In this document: positions 62,119 through 64,000 of the stretch, piece after piece
Numbering within the stretch: the first letter of the stretch is position 1
Layout of the letters: the number at the start of each line of letters is the position of its first letter
Notes under the pieces: generated by a model
Told to the model about the DNA's origin: nothing
Database searches by the model: none
What the model saw: only the letters and a program-made list of their open reading frames with translations
Assembly: GCF_014145325.1 (NCBI RefSeq)
Contig: NZ_JACHTF010000011.1
Location: forward strand, 62,001-126,000
Length of the DNA stretch: 64,000 bases
Origin: Marilutibacter spongiae
GTDB lineage: Bacteria > Pseudomonadota > Gammaproteobacteria > Xanthomonadales > Xanthomonadaceae
Direction of reading: 5' to 3'
Program-made: the position numbers and the translations under genes

Positions 62119-62853
62119 ATGCCTCCCGAAGACCGGATCCTCCCCAAGACACCGCCGCCCTCCGTCGCCATGCGGATGCTGGCGAGCGCGACCGCGGCCA
62201 CCGCGCGCTTCATCGGCCGGCATTTCTGGCGACTGACCCTGGTCTTCGTCGGCCTGCTGCTGCCCTTGTGGGGCTTCGCCGAGCTCGCCGACGAGATCCA
62301 CGAGCGCGAAGCGGTGGCGTTCGACGAGCCGATCCTGCTGGGCCTGCAAACCCTGCATGGCCCGGTGCTCGACCGTTTCTTCGTCTCGGTCAGCCACCTG
62401 GGCTACCTCTACGGCGTGGTGCCGTTCGACATCGCGCTGGTGGCCTGGCTGGCGGTGCGCCGGCACCTGCGCGAGGCCATCTTCGCCGGCATCGCGCTCG
62501 GCGGTTCGGGCCTGCTCAACCTGGGCACCAAGCTGCTGTTCGCGCGCGAGCGCCCCGACCTGTGGGCCTCGATCGCGCCCGAGCACAACTACAGTTTCCC
62601 CAGCGGCCACGCGATGGGCTCGATGACCCTGGCGTGGGTGCTGGTGCTGCTGGCCTGGCACACGCGTGCCCGGTGGTGGGTGGTCGCCGCCAGCTTGGCT
62701 TTCGCCTTCCTCGTCGGCCTCTCGCGGCTGTACCTAGGGGTCCATTACCCCACCGACATCCTCGCCGGCTGGGCCGCGGCCAGCCTCTGGGTCGTGTCGA
62801 CCTACCTGGTGGCCTTCCGGTTCCGCAGGCCCTGGGAGCGGCTTGAGGGGTGA
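62119..62853 (+). CDS. PAP2-family membrane phosphatase
   Basis: A 244-residue protein with about six membrane helices and the three PAP2 motifs: KLLFARERP, FPSGHAMGS and SRLYLGVHYPTDILAGW, the last two carrying the catalytic histidines. Members dephosphorylate undecaprenyl diphosphate or phosphatidate/PGP; which applies here is open. A TAGGCT seven bases before the ATG may be its -10. Confidence 0.92.
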   Translation: MPPEDRILPKTPPPSVAMRMLASATAATARFIGRHFWRLTLVFVGLLLPLWGFAELADEIHEREAVAFDEPILLGLQTLHGPVLDRFFVSVSHLGYLYGVVPFDIALVAWLAVRRHLREAIFAGIALGGSGLLNLGTKLLFARERPDLWASIAPEHNYSFPSGHAMGSMTLAWVLVLLAWHTRARWWVVAASLAFAFLVGLSRLYLGVHYPTDILAGWAAASLWVVSTYLVAFRFRRPWERLEG

Positions 62854-63029
62854 GCGGACGTCGTCGCGGGCCACGTGGCAGGTTCACTCGATTGCACTAG
62901 CGCGTGTCCCACCGTGCGAATCCTTCGTGTCGGTCGCGCGGACACGTCGGCTGAAAGCGCCTGGCGCCCGGGAGGAGGAGCGGTCGTGGTGGGCCCGCGC
63001 GGGCCGCGCGCGAGGCCACGTCGGCTCAG

Positions 63030-63458
63030 TCAGGCACCACCGTAGACGGGGGCGGGTTCCTGCACGCGATCGGCGTCTGTCCTGACCCGCGCGCGCAACC
63101 ATTCGGCGAAACCCGCCTCATCGAGGCTGCCGTCGGCGAGGGCGATCATGCGGAGATATTTCTCTTCGTCGCTGGCGACCAGTTCCGCGCCGTTGAGCTT
63201 CAGGAACACGCGATAGCAGACGTGCGCGGTGCGCTTGTTGCCATCGACGAAGGGATGGTTGCGTGCCAACCCATGTGCGAGCGCCGCGGCAAGGGCGGCC
63301 AGGTCAGGCGGCGGGTCACCGTAGCTATACGCCTGTATGGGTCGCGCCAGGGCGGATTGCAGCAGGCCCGCATCCCGAACACCGGTGCTGCCGCCGTGCT
63401 CGGCGAGTTGCCGCTCATGGATGGCCAGCGCAAGGGCTTCACTGATCCAGACGATCAT
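63030..63458 (-). CDS. Doc-type Fic toxin
   Basis: A 142-residue Fic/Doc protein with HPFVDGNKRTAHVCYRVFL, the Doc active-site motif. Doc phosphorylates EF-Tu in the phd-doc system. It lies 15 bases after an AbrB-like gene that should be its antitoxin. Only 176 non-coding bases separate it from the PAP2 gene; I see nothing in them. Confidence 0.88.
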   Translation of the reverse strand: MIVWISEALALAIHERQLAEHGGSTGVRDAGLLQSALARPIQAYSYGDPPPDLAALAAALAHGLARNHPFVDGNKRTAHVCYRVFLKLNGAELVASDEEKYLRMIALADGSLDEAGFAEWLRARVRTDADRVQEPAPVYGGA

Positions 63459-63473
63459 CCTTGATCCCTCCGT

Positions 63474-63695
63474 TTACTGGGCGAGCTTGTGAAGGACGGT
63501 GCGGTCTTCACGCATGACCTGCTCCGCGACCTCGAGTTGCGCCGCCAACTCCGGGTCGTAGGTCGTCAGACGAACCCCGTCTGGCGTCTCCAGGGCATAC
63601 AGAGCGTCGCCCTTGTCCAGGCGCAGCCGGGCCAGCAGTTCCTTGGGCAGGATGACGCCGGCGGAATTGCCGATGGTGGTGATCTTGAGCTTCAT
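63474..63695 (-). CDS. AbrB/MazE-type antitoxin
   Basis: A 73-residue SpoVT-AbrB protein: MKLKITTIGNSAGVILPKELLARLRLDKGDALYA is the swapped-hairpin DNA-binding fold. AAGGAGG precedes the ATG, and a promoter-operator with TATAAC-CAAT-GTTATA lies just upstream, so it should repress its own operon and neutralise the Doc toxin downstream. Phd-type antitoxins are the usual Doc partners. Confidence 0.88.
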   Translation of the reverse strand: MKLKITTIGNSAGVILPKELLARLRLDKGDALYALETPDGVRLTTYDPELAAQLEVAEQVMREDRTVLHKLAQ

Positions 63696-63711
63696 GGCGG
63701 GGCCTCCTTGT

Positions 63712-63727
63712 TATAACCAATGTTATA
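63712..63727 (-). promoter_or_regulatory. Autoregulatory operator/promoter of the toxin-antitoxin operon
   Basis: TATAAC-CAAT-GTTATA is a perfect six-base inverted repeat. On the operon strand it reads TATAACATTGGTTATAACAAGGAGG, so it supplies the -10 and sits next to the ribosome site, an ideal place for AbrB to repress. Confidence 0.7.
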
Positions 63728-63764
63728 CCTTGTTCGTCGCCCCGCCAAGCCCGGTCGGCGCCCG

Positions 63765-63977
63765 TCAGCGGCCGCCACGCCTGAAGTGCGCCACCAACGC
63801 GTTCGCATGCCCGTGGCCCAGCCCGTGTTCGGCCTTCAGGAACGCCACCTGCTCCCCGTGCTTGAGCCCCTCGCGGCTGCCCAGCACCTCGAACCAGTGC
63901 CCCACCGGCTTCCCGTAGGTCTTCTCGATGGACGGGAAGTACGAAGCCGGATCCTTGACCTTCTCGACGGTGCTCAT
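63765..63977 (-). CDS. DUF4287 protein
   Basis: A 70-residue DUF4287 protein: DPASYFPSIEKTYGKPVGHWFEVL and LKAEHGLGHGHANALVAHFRR. Widespread, small, function unknown. GAGGAAAACACC precedes the ATG. Followed on its strand by the toxin-antitoxin pair. Confidence 0.88.
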   Translation of the reverse strand: MSTVEKVKDPASYFPSIEKTYGKPVGHWFEVLGSREGLKHGEQVAFLKAEHGLGHGHANALVAHFRRGGR

Positions 63978-64000
63978 GGTGTTTTCCTCGATCGACGCGG

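Overview
The window is about 70% G+C by eye, gene-dense and chromosomal. It looks like a member of the Xanthomonadaceae/Lysobacteraceae (Gammaproteobacteria; perhaps a Lysobacter, Luteimonas or Stenotrophomonas relative). The evidence is gene order: dnaX-ybaB-recR; yceD-rpmF-fabHDG-acpP-fabF-pabBC-mltG-tmk-holB-pilZ; rpoE-rseA-mucD-lepA-lepB-DUF4845-rnc-era-recO; nagZ-hpt-thioinosine phosphorylase; fabR beside a desaturase operon. The genus is an inference. I see no rRNA, tRNA, CRISPR array, insertion sequence or prophage. The only module that looks mobile is a small Fic/Doc + AbrB pair near the right end.

Layout. 1-2250: end of dnaX, ybaB, recR, a HIT-family gene. 2260-7675 (minus strand): MoxR ATPase, DUF58 protein and TgpA transglutaminase in a tight operon, then an Slp-type lipoprotein, a small membrane protein and a HAD phosphatase. 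7740-9630: a GT39 membrane glycosyltransferase with an extra C-terminal beta domain. 9650-10630 (minus): Maf pyrophosphatase and a small membrane protein. 10730-16690: a consensus promoter drives yceD-rpmF and then the type II fatty-acid genes; plsX is absent. 16790-22110: pabB-pabC-mltG-tmk-holB joined by ATGA/GTGA overlaps, then pilZ. 22129-24665 (minus): a bifunctional beta-oxidation enzyme and a small exported protein. 24860-33910: sigma-E operon, lepA, signal peptidase, RNase III, Era, RecO.

33896-37364: a receiver-Hpt protein, then a YdbH-like AsmA-type protein with a DUF1318 (YdbL-type) lipoprotein. 37506-41713: rlmD, CYTH, nagZ, hpt and thioinosine phosphorylase, a recycling and salvage cluster. 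41725-42083: a cold-shock gene with its own promoter and terminator. 42235-46984: an AidB-type acyl-CoA dehydrogenase, FabR repressor, and a divergent ferredoxin reductase-desaturase operon with a perfect 16-bp palindrome in the shared promoter. 47057-51066 (minus): ECF sigma, anti-sigma, YigZ and an ABC exporter, all overlapping. 51316-57589: a GAF-GAF-GGDEF-EAL protein, a VWA lipoprotein and an aldehyde dehydrogenase with a TTG start. 57924-62853: xseA, a sialidase-fold lipoprotein, ispG, a PAP2 phosphatase. 63030-63977: the Fic/Doc-AbrB pair and a DUF4287 gene.

Most of the window is core housekeeping. The less ordinary observations are regulatory and architectural. Five genes (pabB, era, fabR, the ferredoxin reductase, ispG) have a -10-like hexamer exactly six bases before the start codon, which suggests leaderless mRNAs. 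Palindromes sit at the desaturase, fabD and fabH promoters. The YdbH/YdbL locus has no separate ynbE. A REP-like palindrome pair lies near xseA. I did not find a clearly new multi-gene system.
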